From: Pseudomonadota bacterium
GTDB lineage: Bacteria; Pseudomonadota; Gammaproteobacteria; Acidiferrobacterales; Acidiferrobacteraceae
Direction: 5' to 3'
NCBI GenBank assembly: GCA_021795255.1
Contig: JAJYPQ010000285.1
Span: 1-5,766 of the forward strand
Length of the DNA: 5,766 bases
Shown here: positions 1 to 5,359 of the stretch, in pieces
Layout of the letters: the number at the start of each line of letters is the position of its first letter
Numbering within the stretch: position 1 is the stretch's first letter
Notes under the pieces: generated by a model
What the model was told of the DNA's origin: nothing
The model's input: the letters and a program-made list of their open reading frames with translations, nothing else
Databases searched by the model: none
Translations under genes and position numbers: made by a program

Positions 1-1179
1 CGCAGTCCAGGATACCGGCCAACCGCGTCGCCGCCTCATCACCGGCACCGCGACCATCGCAAAAATGTAGATAAAAATGAAGCCGAGAGCGGTAAAGACC
101 CCGAACAGGTTCACGATCGCAAGCGGCGACCATCCCAACACGCCGGCGGCCACAGCAAACAGGGTCGTAGACGCGCCCAGAACATGCAGGGCGTAGCTCG
201 GGGTCTTCCGCGACCCTACCCCACCGAAAACAGCAGGCAGGACTCTATGGCGTCCCATCGAATACCAAAGACGACTGAGGCTATTTAGGGTCGCGATAGT
301 GGCACTCAAGGCCGCTATCGCCATCGCGAGATCCGAAAAAAAGGCCAACAGCGGAAGGCCTTCGCCCACGGCCAAGGCGCTGAGGGGCGCCTCGGTACCC
401 GCCAAAAGCGAAGGATGGTTGGCAAAGCCGGCCATCTCGGCGTAGGCCATAAAAACGTAAAACACCATACTGAACAAAACGGCCGCGAGGATCGCCGCCG
501 GAACGGAGCGCGTAGGGGAGCGGCCTTCACGACCGAAGTTGGCGGCCGTCTCGAAACCCCCGTAGGCCAAGATGCTCAAGGTAATGGCATGAAAGAAGGG
601 CCTCGCGGCAAACGGCGCATGCCATTGCACGCGGTCAAAGACACCGACGCGAGCAAGCGTGACCACGCCTATCGATGCGATGATCACCAACGACACTGCC
701 TCTATCAAAAGACTGTAACGGGTCGCAAGCTCGACATCTCGGACCGTAAGCGCCCAGGATGTCAGCGAAAACGCTAGCGCAACAAGAGGCCAGGGCACGG
801 CCATGCCGACGATAGGGAGGGCCTTGGCCACGAACAGGCCGCCGATAACCGGGGCCGCGAGCAAGGCGCCGAGATAGCCGCCGGTCATGCACCATCCGCT
901 CAGGACGCCGGCCGCAGGGTGCAGGGCCTGACTCAGGGACACGAACAGCGATCCGGCGGCCGGCACCTCTTGCGCCAAGGCGGCTACCTGCGCCGCCACA
1001 AGCAACATCAAAACCCCCACGACGAGGTAAACGGCCCAGGTCAGTAATCCTCCTTCGGCCACAACCAGGGACAGGGTCACCGTAGCCATGGCCGAAGGCG
1101 TGATGTTGGCGACCGTATGACCTAATATCTCGACGAAGGATACGCGGTCGGCGGAGAGTTCGGACTCATAAAGCGGCAT
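1..1179 (-). CDS. APC-superfamily amino acid permease (3' end beyond window)
   Basis: This is an integral inner-membrane transporter, most likely a proton- or solute-coupled amino acid/polyamine permease of the APC superfamily. The frame is open from the ATG at 1179 to the window edge, giving 393 residues without the C-terminus (family members usually have 420-500 residues and 12 membrane segments). About ten hydrophobic segments are visible, for example around residues 33-68, 87-116, 129-145, 159-175, 228-248, 276-300, 330-348 and 355-381. Family-like features are the early HTVANITPSA stretch (residues 21-30, in the region of the TM1 substrate loop), AYGGFETAANFGRE (205-218) in the TM6 region, and the loop SMGRHRVLPAVFG (307-319), which resembles the MARDGxLP loop of APC proteins. 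An in-frame TAG at 1228-1230 and the lack of any start codon above 1179 fix the start. No strong ribosome binding site is visible. A terminator separates it from the preceding gene. Substrate cannot be assigned. Confidence 0.88.
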   Translation of the reverse strand, partial: MPLYESELSADRVSFVEILGHTVANITPSAMATVTLSLVVAEGGLLTWAVYLVVGVLMLLVAAQVAALAQEVPAAGSLFVSLSQALHPAAGVLSGWCMTGGYLGALLAAPVIGGLFVAKALPIVGMAVPWPLVALAFSLTSWALTVRDVELATRYSLLIEAVSLVIIASIGVVTLARVGVFDRVQWHAPFAARPFFHAITLSILAYGGFETAANFGREGRSPTRSVPAAILAAVLFSMVFYVFMAYAEMAGFANHPSLLAGTEAPLSALAVGEGLPLLAFFSDLAMAIAALSATIATLNSLSRLWYSMGRHRVLPAVFGGVGSRKTPSYALHVLGASTTLFAVAAGVLGWSPLAIVNLFGVFTALGFIFIYIFAMVAVPVMRRRRGWPVSWTA

Positions 1180-1228
1180 AGGGCCATTGTGCCTACGATT
1201 GGCTGGTGACGCTAGGCGGGTATGCGGC

Positions 1229-1264
1229 TAAAGACAGGGCGGACCCGAAACCGGGGCCGCCCTG
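1229..1264 (-). terminator. Intrinsic terminator after the His-rich small protein gene
   Basis: A long, GC-rich hairpin lies 7 bases past the stop codon at 1271-1273. The outer arms CAGGGCGG (1235-1242) and CCGCCCTG (1257-1264) are perfect complements, and the inner CCCG/CGGG (1244-1247, 1252-1255) extends the stem around an AAAC loop with one mismatch. Reading the minus strand, it is followed by TCTTTA (1234-1229), a short U-tract. It should end transcription of the His-rich gene and insulate the permease gene. The U-tract is imperfect, so some read-through is possible. Confidence 0.7.
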
Positions 1265-1270
1265 GCAGAA

Positions 1271-1615
1271 CTAGCTGCGGGTCTGGCTGGTGGGGTGCAA
1301 GACGGGGTGGTGGAGGGCTACGCTGTCGCGATGCAGGGCGATCTGGGCGCGATGCAAGGCCCCGGCATCGCGGCGAATCGCGGCGTTATCGATGGCGATC
1401 TTATGACGGGCCATGAGCTCTAACTTGGCATTGTGGTGGTGCGCGGCCAAGTAAAGGGCGTGGCGATCGCGACCACGATTGACGTAATCCTTATGCAGGG
1501 CCACGCGGGCCGCGGACAGGGCCACACGATCCGCTTGGACTGAGGAATGCGCGGCAAACGCAGGGGCTACGGTCAGGGTCAGAAGGACAGCCGAGGCGAG
1601 AAGTCTCAGGGACAT
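1271..1615 (-). CDS. Small secreted His/Ala-rich protein, unknown function
   Basis: I do not recognise a family. The 114-residue product begins with a classical Sec signal peptide: MSLR, a hydrophobic core LLASAVLLTLTV (residues 5-16), then APAFA followed by AHSS, giving an AxA cleavage site near residue 22. The mature part of about 92 residues holds 12 histidines, including an AHHHN cluster, and is otherwise alanine- and arginine-rich and probably helical. It contains a repeated unit: RVALSAARVALHKD near the N-terminus and QIALHRDSVALHHP near the C-terminus. There are no cysteines. A periplasmic metal- or proton-binding role is a guess from composition only. The start is chosen because GGAG (1627-1624) sits 8 nt before the ATG at 1615. 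An in-frame ATG at 1621 is only 2 nt from it, and the longer frame to 1681 has no signal-peptide-like start. A promoter and structured leader lie upstream and a hairpin terminator follows, so it looks monocistronic. Confidence 0.72.
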   Translation of the reverse strand: MSLRLLASAVLLTLTVAPAFAAHSSVQADRVALSAARVALHKDYVNRGRDRHALYLAAHHHNAKLELMARHKIAIDNAAIRRDAGALHRAQIALHRDSVALHHPVLHPTSQTRS

Positions 1616-1629
1616 AATCATTTCTCCAA

Positions 1630-1670
1630 TACGGGGATGTTCCCGTACGGCCCTTAGTGCAATCCCCGTA
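1630..1670 (-). promoter_or_regulatory. Structured 5' leader of the His-rich gene (two alternative hairpins)
   Basis: Just upstream of the GGAG ribosome binding site there is a perfect 9-bp inverted repeat, TACGGGGAT (1630-1638) and ATCCCCGTA (1662-1670), with a 23-nt loop. The lower arm can instead pair locally: ACGGG (1631-1635) with CCCGT (1642-1646). The loop also contains the 8-bp palindrome CCGTACGG (1643-1650). The two pairings exclude each other and end 2 nt from the ribosome binding site. This could be a translational control element or a protein-binding palindrome; nothing in the sequence identifies a ligand. Confidence 0.4.
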
Positions 1671-1705
1671 CCACGTCCCATAAATTAGGAATAGTGGATA
1701 TAAAA

Positions 1706-1734
1706 CATATAGTTATCAGAGTACCGCGCGCCAA
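1706..1734 (-). promoter_or_regulatory. Candidate sigma-70 promoter for the His-rich gene
   Basis: On the minus strand TTGGCG (1734-1729, four of six consensus bases) is separated by exactly 17 nt from TATATG (1711-1706, four of six). It lies in an AT-rich island (about 1680-1720) that stands out in GC-rich surroundings. It predicts a leader of about 80 nt that would include the hairpin region before the start at 1615. Confidence 0.4.
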
Positions 1735-1783
1735 GCCTCCCCGCCCAAGCTCCATTTTTTGGAGTTGCCTCGAAAACTTCGCC

Positions 1784-1894
1784 TCAATCCTCCTTTTGAT
1801 TGAGTAAGGCCTCTAAGATCGACCACATGGGGCCTAGAATAGCGACACAATCCATGTAATACCAAAACATGGGCAGACGAATGAGCATATGCAT
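1784..1894 (-). CDS. 36-residue small membrane-type protein, unknown
   Basis: I do not recognise this protein. It begins MHMLIRLPMFWYYMDC, continues with a hydrophobic stretch to WSILEALL and ends in a charged tail NQKED, so a single membrane-spanning or membrane-surface helix with a charged C-terminus is plausible. It has five methionines in its first 23 residues and one cysteine. Gene calling rests on expression signals: an extended -10 at 1953-1961, a small hairpin (GGCGA/TCGCC, 1925-1940) in the leader, and GGGAGGG (1909-1903) 8 nt before the ATG. The same frame is open to 2011, but that longer version would start upstream of the predicted transcription start and its extra 39 residues look unstructured, so the short form is preferred. 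It lies 176 bp after the debranching enzyme on the same strand. A regulatory or membrane-complex accessory peptide is possible; no homology claim is made. Confidence 0.5.
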   Translation of the reverse strand: MHMLIRLPMFWYYMDCVAILGPMWSILEALLNQKED

Positions 1895-1902
1895 GGTGTA
1901 TT

Positions 1903-1909
1903 CCCTCCC
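1903..1909 (-). promoter_or_regulatory. Strong ribosome binding site of the 36-residue gene
   Basis: GGGAGGG on the minus strand lies 8 nt before the ATG at 1894. This is the best-placed strong Shine-Dalgarno sequence I found in the window and decides the start of the small gene against the ATGs further upstream in the same frame. Confidence 0.6.
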
Positions 1910-1952
1910 GGAGCTTAGCGACACGGCGACTTTCATCGCCACCGCGCAAAAG

Positions 1953-1961
1953 TCTATATCA
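1953..1961 (-). promoter_or_regulatory. Extended -10 promoter of the 36-residue gene
   Basis: The minus strand reads TGATATAGA, a TGn motif directly joined to TATAGA (four of six -10 bases). No good -35 is present at 16-18 nt, which is typical of extended -10 promoters. The predicted start near 1946 would give a leader of about 50 nt containing the GGCGA/TCGCC hairpin (1925-1940) and the strong ribosome binding site. Confidence 0.4.
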
Positions 1962-2069
1962 GGACGGGCCTCGGCACTAGGGCGATAGACGCGGGGATTT
2001 GCCGCGACCACCGGGTGATGACGATGCGAAGATAAGACCCGAGGCCCCGCACCCTGTGATCGACACGCG

Positions 2070-4214
2070 TTACCTGACGACTATGACGTCTACCTCGCCG
2101 TGGCGAAAGAGCACGTTAACGCTCACATCCTCCCGATAGCGCCGCACGACAAGGTCGACCGTGGCGGCGTTCACTCGTAAGCCCTCTATACGCAACTCAG
2201 TCAAGAACGCCGGTAACCTTGGGTAAGCAAAGTGGATAGTGGCAGGGCCTGCGGCCTTGATCGTCAGACCAAGACAAGACTGCAGCAACAGAAAGACCGA
2301 ACCCGAGGCCAGGGCGCTGGGGCTGCAGGCCCCGGAATAAAGTGTAGGCGCCTCGTCATGATGCCGGCTCAGCCCGGAAAACAATTCGGGCATACGATGC
2401 AGATCCGTAAATCGCGTGACATCGAAGAGCCCTTCGGTGATACGGACGACCGCATCCTTGTGTCCGTAACGGGCGAGGCCCGCGGCTAGCAAGGCGTTAT
2501 CGTGCGGCCAGACTGCCCCATGATGGTAGGAGAGCGGGTTGTGGCGGGGCTGGCCGCGGGCCAGGGTCCGTACTCCCCAACCTGAAAAGAACGTCTCATC
2601 CATGACCGCGGCCGCCACATCGGCCGCCGCGGCCTTTGAGGCTATGCCGGCGAAGAGCGCGTGCCCGGCGTGCGAACCGTAGACCCCGAGCGGACGTTTA
2701 TCGCCGTCTAAGGCCAGGGCGAAGAATCGCTTGTCGGGGCGCCAGAACGCGCGGTTGAAGCGGGTCTGTAGGGCTTGCGCCTCGCTTTGCAATTGCACTG
2801 CACGCATGTCATACCCCAAGGCCCTGGCGACCGGAGCCAAGGCTGATTTAGCCGCGTAGACGTAGGCCTGGACCTCGCAGAGCGCGATCGATCCCAGGGC
2901 GATCTCGCCGCGCTCGTCAAAGATTGCATCCGGTGAATCCCTCCAACCCTGATGACCAAGGGCGGCACCCGGTTTTTGCGGATACTCAACGAAGCCATCG
3001 CCGTCACGATCACCGTAGGCCTCCATCCAATACAGTGCGTGCTCTATGTGCGGCCACAATCGCTCGAGGAAGGGGCCATCGACAGTGCGTTCGTAGTAAA
3101 AGGCCGCCAACAGGACGAAAAGCGGAGTCGAGTCTATGGACCCGTAATAAGCCCCGAACGGGACCTCATTCAAGGCGGCCATTTCTCCGCGGCGGGTCTC
3201 GTGCCGAATCTTCCCAGGCTCGGCCTTACGGTCGCAATCGACATGATCGGCCTGCGACATCGCCAAAGACTCAAGGACGCCGCGCGCTAGGGAGGGGTCG
3301 AGCGCAACGGTCTCAAGCGCCGTGATAAGGCCGTCACGCCCAAACGGCGCGCTATACCACGGTATGCCGGCGTACGGATAGCGGCCATAGGGGGTCTCGG
3401 TCATCAACATCGCAAGGTCGGCGGCCGAGCGATCGAGCCAGAGAGTAAATTGGGGGTTCGATCCGGTGAGCCGGGTCTTGTCCTGGGCGCCCATAAGAGC
3501 GGTGGTTTGTTCCGAGTAGGCGGTGTCGTAATCGCGCACCACAGGCTCGTCATCGCCCTCCCAGAAGGCGCTTGTTATGAATAAAGCCGCCTCTTCGCCA
3601 GGTTCCAAACGCATAAGGCACTGGGCCGCGGTCTCGGTCAAGGTGGTAGCGCTTCCTGAGAACTGGAACAGGGTGCGACGCGTGATCCGATCGAGACCGG
3701 CATAGCTTAGGATCACGCGTGGCCCTCGGACCTCGGTCCCGCACGCCCGGCCGCGCGCCGGACGCACCAGGCCCCGCAGTTCGAAAATATCACGGTAATC
3801 CGCGGAATAGCAGAGGGAAACGTCCAGTGTTGTGGCCGTGCCGCCGTAGTTGACGACCTTCAGACGCTCATAGCTTCCATTGCGCCAAAGGAACCGGGTC
3901 CGAAACATGTGCACCGTTCCTTGGCTGAGACCGTATTCGGCTTGTTCCGGGTTGGTGAGGTCGACAAGTAGGAGTGAGTTGTCCTGCTTTAGGGTAGAGT
4001 TCAACAACACCGGGCGTTGACCGTTGAGCCGCAGTTCCCACTGCGACAAAAAGCGCGTCTCGGCGCGGAAGACTCCCTGTTGCTGATCAGGGAAGATATC
4101 GCCACTCGGGTCCATGATCGCAAAAATCTCATTATCCTTGAGCACGCGCGATGAGCCGGAGACCGAAACCCCCGCCTCGATTTCAAACGAACTCCGCCGT
4201 GTCGGGGCGTTCAT
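2070..4214 (-). CDS. Glycogen-debranching-type amylo-alpha-1,6-glucosidase family protein
   Basis: A cytoplasmic enzyme expected to hydrolyse alpha-1,6 branch linkages in glycogen-like glucans. From the ATG at 4214 it has 714 residues, normal for the bacterial two-domain family. Residues about 10-210 form the beta-rich N-terminal glycogen-debranching domain (MDPSGDIFPD and the ETRFLS motif near 52-57). Residues about 250-645 form the (alpha/alpha)6 catalytic barrel with conserved blocks AGIPWYSAPFGRDGLI (282-297), HETRRGEMA (338-346), EVPFGAYYGSIDSTPLF (350-366), GHQGWRDSPDAIF (420-432), AVWPHDNALLAAGLARYG (567-584), RMPELFSG (607-614) and CSPSALASGSVFLLLQ (630-645). A small beta domain closes the protein. 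The catalytic acids probably lie among the aspartates of these blocks, but I do not assign them. An in-frame GTG at 4226 would add four residues; the ATG is preferred because it overlaps the stop of an upstream short frame as ATGA. Neither start has a clear ribosome binding site. No glycogen synthase, branching enzyme or glycosyltransferase gene is adjacent, so the physiological glucan is unproven. Confidence 0.93.
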   Translation of the reverse strand: MNAPTRRSSFEIEAGVSVSGSSRVLKDNEIFAIMDPSGDIFPDQQQGVFRAETRFLSQWELRLNGQRPVLLNSTLKQDNSLLLVDLTNPEQAEYGLSQGTVHMFRTRFLWRNGSYERLKVVNYGGTATTLDVSLCYSADYRDIFELRGLVRPARGRACGTEVRGPRVILSYAGLDRITRRTLFQFSGSATTLTETAAQCLMRLEPGEEAALFITSAFWEGDDEPVVRDYDTAYSEQTTALMGAQDKTRLTGSNPQFTLWLDRSAADLAMLMTETPYGRYPYAGIPWYSAPFGRDGLITALETVALDPSLARGVLESLAMSQADHVDCDRKAEPGKIRHETRRGEMAALNEVPFGAYYGSIDSTPLFVLLAAFYYERTVDGPFLERLWPHIEHALYWMEAYGDRDGDGFVEYPQKPGAALGHQGWRDSPDAIFDERGEIALGSIALCEVQAYVYAAKSALAPVARALGYDMRAVQLQSEAQALQTRFNRAFWRPDKRFFALALDGDKRPLGVYGSHAGHALFAGIASKAAAADVAAAVMDETFFSGWGVRTLARGQPRHNPLSYHHGAVWPHDNALLAAGLARYGHKDAVVRITEGLFDVTRFTDLHRMPELFSGLSRHHDEAPTLYSGACSPSALASGSVFLLLQSCLGLTIKAAGPATIHFAYPRLPAFLTELRIEGLRVNAATVDLVVRRYREDVSVNVLFRHGEVDVIVVR

Positions 4215-4405
4215 GGCAAGACCCACGCTAACTGGGAACCCCGGTCCGCAAAAGACGTCGAGCCCGCGCGGCGCTTACGGCAGAGAGCATGAAAGGCACA
4301 ACGTGAAAACCCGAACCGAAAACGCCAGAGATGCCAAACGCCGCACTCTGGGACGAAAGACAATGGGGGAGTCGAACGACGAAAACCGCAGTCGAAAGCA
4401 GCCAT
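4211..4405 (-). CDS. Possible 64-codon leader ORF coupled to the debranching enzyme
   Basis: On the minus strand AGGAG (4415-4411) stands 5 nt before an ATG at 4405. The frame runs 64 codons and its TGA (4213-4211) overlaps the ATG of the debranching enzyme (4214-4212) in an ATGA arrangement typical of translational coupling. The predicted peptide (starts MAAFDCGFRRSTPP) is rich in Cys, Trp, Phe and Arg, has no hydrophobic segment or recognisable domain, and its third-position composition does not look strongly coding. The other two minus-strand frames are also open here, which weakens the case. The best reading is a translated leader that supplies ribosomes to the enzyme gene, which lacks its own clear ribosome binding site. 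It may also be chance. Confidence 0.28.
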   Translation of the reverse strand: MAAFDCGFRRSTPPLSFVPECGVWHLWRFRFGFSRCAFHALCRKRRAGSTSFADRGSQLAWVLP

Positions 4406-4599
4406 GGGATCTCCTGGCGAGAATAGTCCGGCAGCCTAGCAGGCAAAGGCGGCCAAGGAATCGACCCAAAAGCCCATGACCACAAAAAGGATGGGCCTCC
4501 CAGGCTTTAGGGGGAAACGCGGTTCAGGTCCGATCAGGGCAAAGCAGTGCGACAAGCCCGGAAGGAAGGGGCAGCCTCATTCTCAGAGGAAACGCGCCG
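4215..4599 (-). other. 385-bp gap between the debranching enzyme and the XRE regulator
   Basis: No well-supported gene lies here. It contains the possible coupled leader frame (4211-4405), a weak terminator candidate (4468-4496), and a short GCCT-CCC-AGGC hairpin (4495-4505). The stretch 4506-4599 shows nothing I can name. The minus strand is T-rich between about 4290 and 4400 (several TTTTC and TTTCG motifs) compared with flanking genes, which would fit an untranslated leader. I could not find a convincing promoter for the debranching enzyme. Confidence 0.4.
4468..4496 (-). terminator. Weak intrinsic terminator candidate after the minus-strand XRE gene
   Basis: GCCCAT (4472-4477) and ATGGGC (4491-4496) are perfect 6-bp complements with a 13-nt loop. 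On the minus strand the second arm is followed by TTTT (4471-4468). It lies about 105 nt beyond the stop of the regulator. The loop is large and the U-tract short, so it is a modest candidate. Confidence 0.3.
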
Positions 4600-4959
4600 T
4601 TAGGAACGGGTCTTTAGCAAGGCGATAAGGACCTCTTTCAAGGCCAGGCGCTGGCCTTTCGGCAAGCCCATCCAGAGCCTAGCGACCACGACCGCCTCTT
4701 CGCTAAGCGAAGGCTCGCCCTGGTAGGACGACTGCGCCTCGCGCACACCAACCTCCACCGAGCCTTCCCCTAGCAGTAACCATGCCGGATTGACCGCGAG
4801 CGCCCTGGCGATCTCGACCAAGGTACGCGGACGGCGCACGTGGCCGGCCTCGATAAACTGGATGGCTTGTGGCCTAAGCTTAACGCGCCTCGCCAGCTCT
4901 GACTGCGAAAATCCCGCTCGCTCTCGGGCATAACGCAAGCGCTTGGCAAGGGTATCCAT
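4600..4959 (-). CDS. XRE-family HTH repressor (phage C2/cI-like N-terminal domain)
   Basis: A 119-residue DNA-binding protein. Residues 4-58 form the five-helix Cro/C1-type domain: LAKRLRYARERAGFSQSELA, then RRVKLRPQAIQFIEAGHVRR with the recognition-helix pattern PQAIQFIEAG, then RPRTLVEIARALAVNPAWLL (45-62). This pattern matches the N-terminal half of C2/cI-like phage repressors. The remaining 57 residues (63-119) contain a linker and a C-terminal helix pair (LSEEAVVVARLWMGLPKGQRLALKEVLIALL). There is no Ser-Lys autoprotease domain, so it should not be cleaved in a RecA-dependent manner. The ATG at 4959 is chosen because the HTH starts right after it; the same frame extends to 5019, but that part would read across the shared operator region. 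No ribosome binding site precedes the ATG, and the -10-like TAGACT (4972-4967) would give an essentially leaderless mRNA. It is divergent from a second XRE gene 72 bp away. Confidence 0.82.
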   Translation of the reverse strand: MDTLAKRLRYARERAGFSQSELARRVKLRPQAIQFIEAGHVRRPRTLVEIARALAVNPAWLLLGEGSVEVGVREAQSSYQGEPSLSEEAVVVARLWMGLPKGQRLALKEVLIALLKTRS

Positions 4960-4961
4960 AG

Positions 4962-4976
4962 TTTGCAGTCTACAAA
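4962..4976. promoter_or_regulatory. Candidate operator: 15-bp dyad before the minus-strand XRE gene
   Basis: TTTGCAGTCTACAAA is an inverted repeat with six of seven half-site positions matched around a central T: TTTG pairs with CAAA and AG with CT. It starts 2 bp upstream of the ATG at 4959 and overlaps the -10-like TAGACT of the minus-strand promoter. Size and symmetry fit a dimeric XRE repressor site, so autoregulation is the natural inference. Which of the two regulators binds it is not shown. Confidence 0.5.
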
Positions 4977-4994
4977 AACGGGGGCGGCATGGCC

Positions 4995-5022
4995 TTGCCA
5001 ATACACTTGTCGTTACCATAAA
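4995..5022 (+). promoter_or_regulatory. Sigma-70 promoter of the plus-strand XRE gene
   Basis: TTGCCA (4995-5000, five of six -35 bases) is followed after 16 nt by CATAAA (5017-5022, four of six -10 bases). The expected transcription start, about 5029, is only a few bases before the ATG at 5032, matching the absence of a ribosome binding site. Confidence 0.5.
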
Positions 5023-5028
5023 ATTGGT
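5015..5028. promoter_or_regulatory. Second dyad over the plus-strand -10 region
   Basis: ACCA (5015-5018) and TGGT (5025-5028) form a short inverted repeat with a 6-nt AT-rich centre that covers the CATAAA -10 element. Its sequence differs from the 4962-4976 dyad, so it might be the site of the other regulator. With only four matched bases per arm, chance is possible. Confidence 0.25.
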
Positions 5029-5031
5029 TTC

Positions 5032-5325
5032 ATGGGGACGGCTGTCGAACGCCTTTATCTTGCGATGAACCTAAAGCAGGCCCGGACCGCCCGGGGCCTC
5101 ACGCAAGACGATGTGGCCGCCCTGAGCGGCGTTAACCGAGCCTATGTCAGCGACCTCGAGCACGGTAAGCGCAATATCGGGATCGACTGCCTAGGCCGGC
5201 TCGCCACCGCCTTGAACATACCGGCAGCGTCGCTCCTGCGTCCCGTAGACGACGTCAAGCGGGCTTTAGCCGCCGGGGCGCTGTTGGGTCCCGCCGTCCC
5301 GGGCCATACCGGCCGGCAGGCGTAG
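5032..5325 (+). CDS. Small XRE-family HTH regulator
   Basis: A 97-residue transcription factor consisting almost only of an HTH domain. Residues 12-70 read MNLKQARTARGLTQDDVAAL, SGVNRAYVSDLEHGKRNIGI, DCLGRLATALNIPAASLLRP. This is a textbook Cro/C1 HTH with recognition helix NRAYVSDLEHGKR, close in pattern to SinR-like regulators and restriction-modification controller proteins. The C-terminal 27 residues are Ala/Gly/Pro-rich and probably disordered. Starts at 5032 and 5065 (MNLKQ) are both possible and neither has a ribosome binding site. The first is preferred because the promoter at 4995-5022 predicts transcription beginning around 5029. The frame is open back to 4963, but that extension crosses the promoter. 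It is divergent from the other XRE gene and 34 bp upstream of the SWIM protein frame, possibly in the same transcription unit. No restriction or methylase gene is visible in the window. Confidence 0.78.
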   Translation: MGTAVERLYLAMNLKQARTARGLTQDDVAALSGVNRAYVSDLEHGKRNIGIDCLGRLATALNIPAASLLRPVDDVKRALAAGALLGPAVPGHTGRQA

Positions 5326-5359
5326 ACTCTCGCCATACGAGCAGAAACGCTCGCCGCCC

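Noticed and set aside
1654..1755. 33-codon minus-strand frame starting MELGRGGLARG
   Set aside because: Only a distant GAGG (12 nt) precedes it and it runs through the promoter and leader of the His-rich gene.
1716..1949. 77-codon minus-strand frame
   Set aside because: It overlaps the 36-residue gene in another frame, has no ribosome binding site, and its product is Arg/Gly-rich without domain character.
1990..2006. CGCGG/CCGCG hairpin downstream of the debranching enzyme as a terminator
   Set aside because: The stem is 5 bp with no U-tract on either strand.
1784..2011. 75-codon version of the small membrane gene
   Set aside because: Its start lies upstream of the predicted transcription start (about 1946) and has no ribosome binding site; the internal ATG at 1894 has a strong one.
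2924..3325. Plus-strand frames of 112 and 133 codons inside the debranching enzyme gene
   Set aside because: They lie opposite highly conserved catalytic blocks and have the low-complexity composition of shadow frames.
4420..4446. Promoter for the debranching enzyme (TTGCCT - 15 nt - TATTCT)
   Set aside because: The spacer is too short and the start would fall on the leader's ribosome binding site.
4228..4485. 85-codon minus-strand frame with some hydrophobic stretches
   Set aside because: It has a TTG start inside the terminator-like hairpin and no ribosome binding site, and the competing frame has better signals.
4963..5031. N-terminal extension of the plus-strand XRE protein
   Set aside because: It would be encoded across the operator and promoter, and the residues do not resemble the family.
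5338..5353. CGAGC/GCTCG hairpin after the plus-strand XRE gene as a terminator
   Set aside because: The stem is only 5 bp and is followed by CCGCCCTTGG with no U-tract; it may be a minor leader structure at most.
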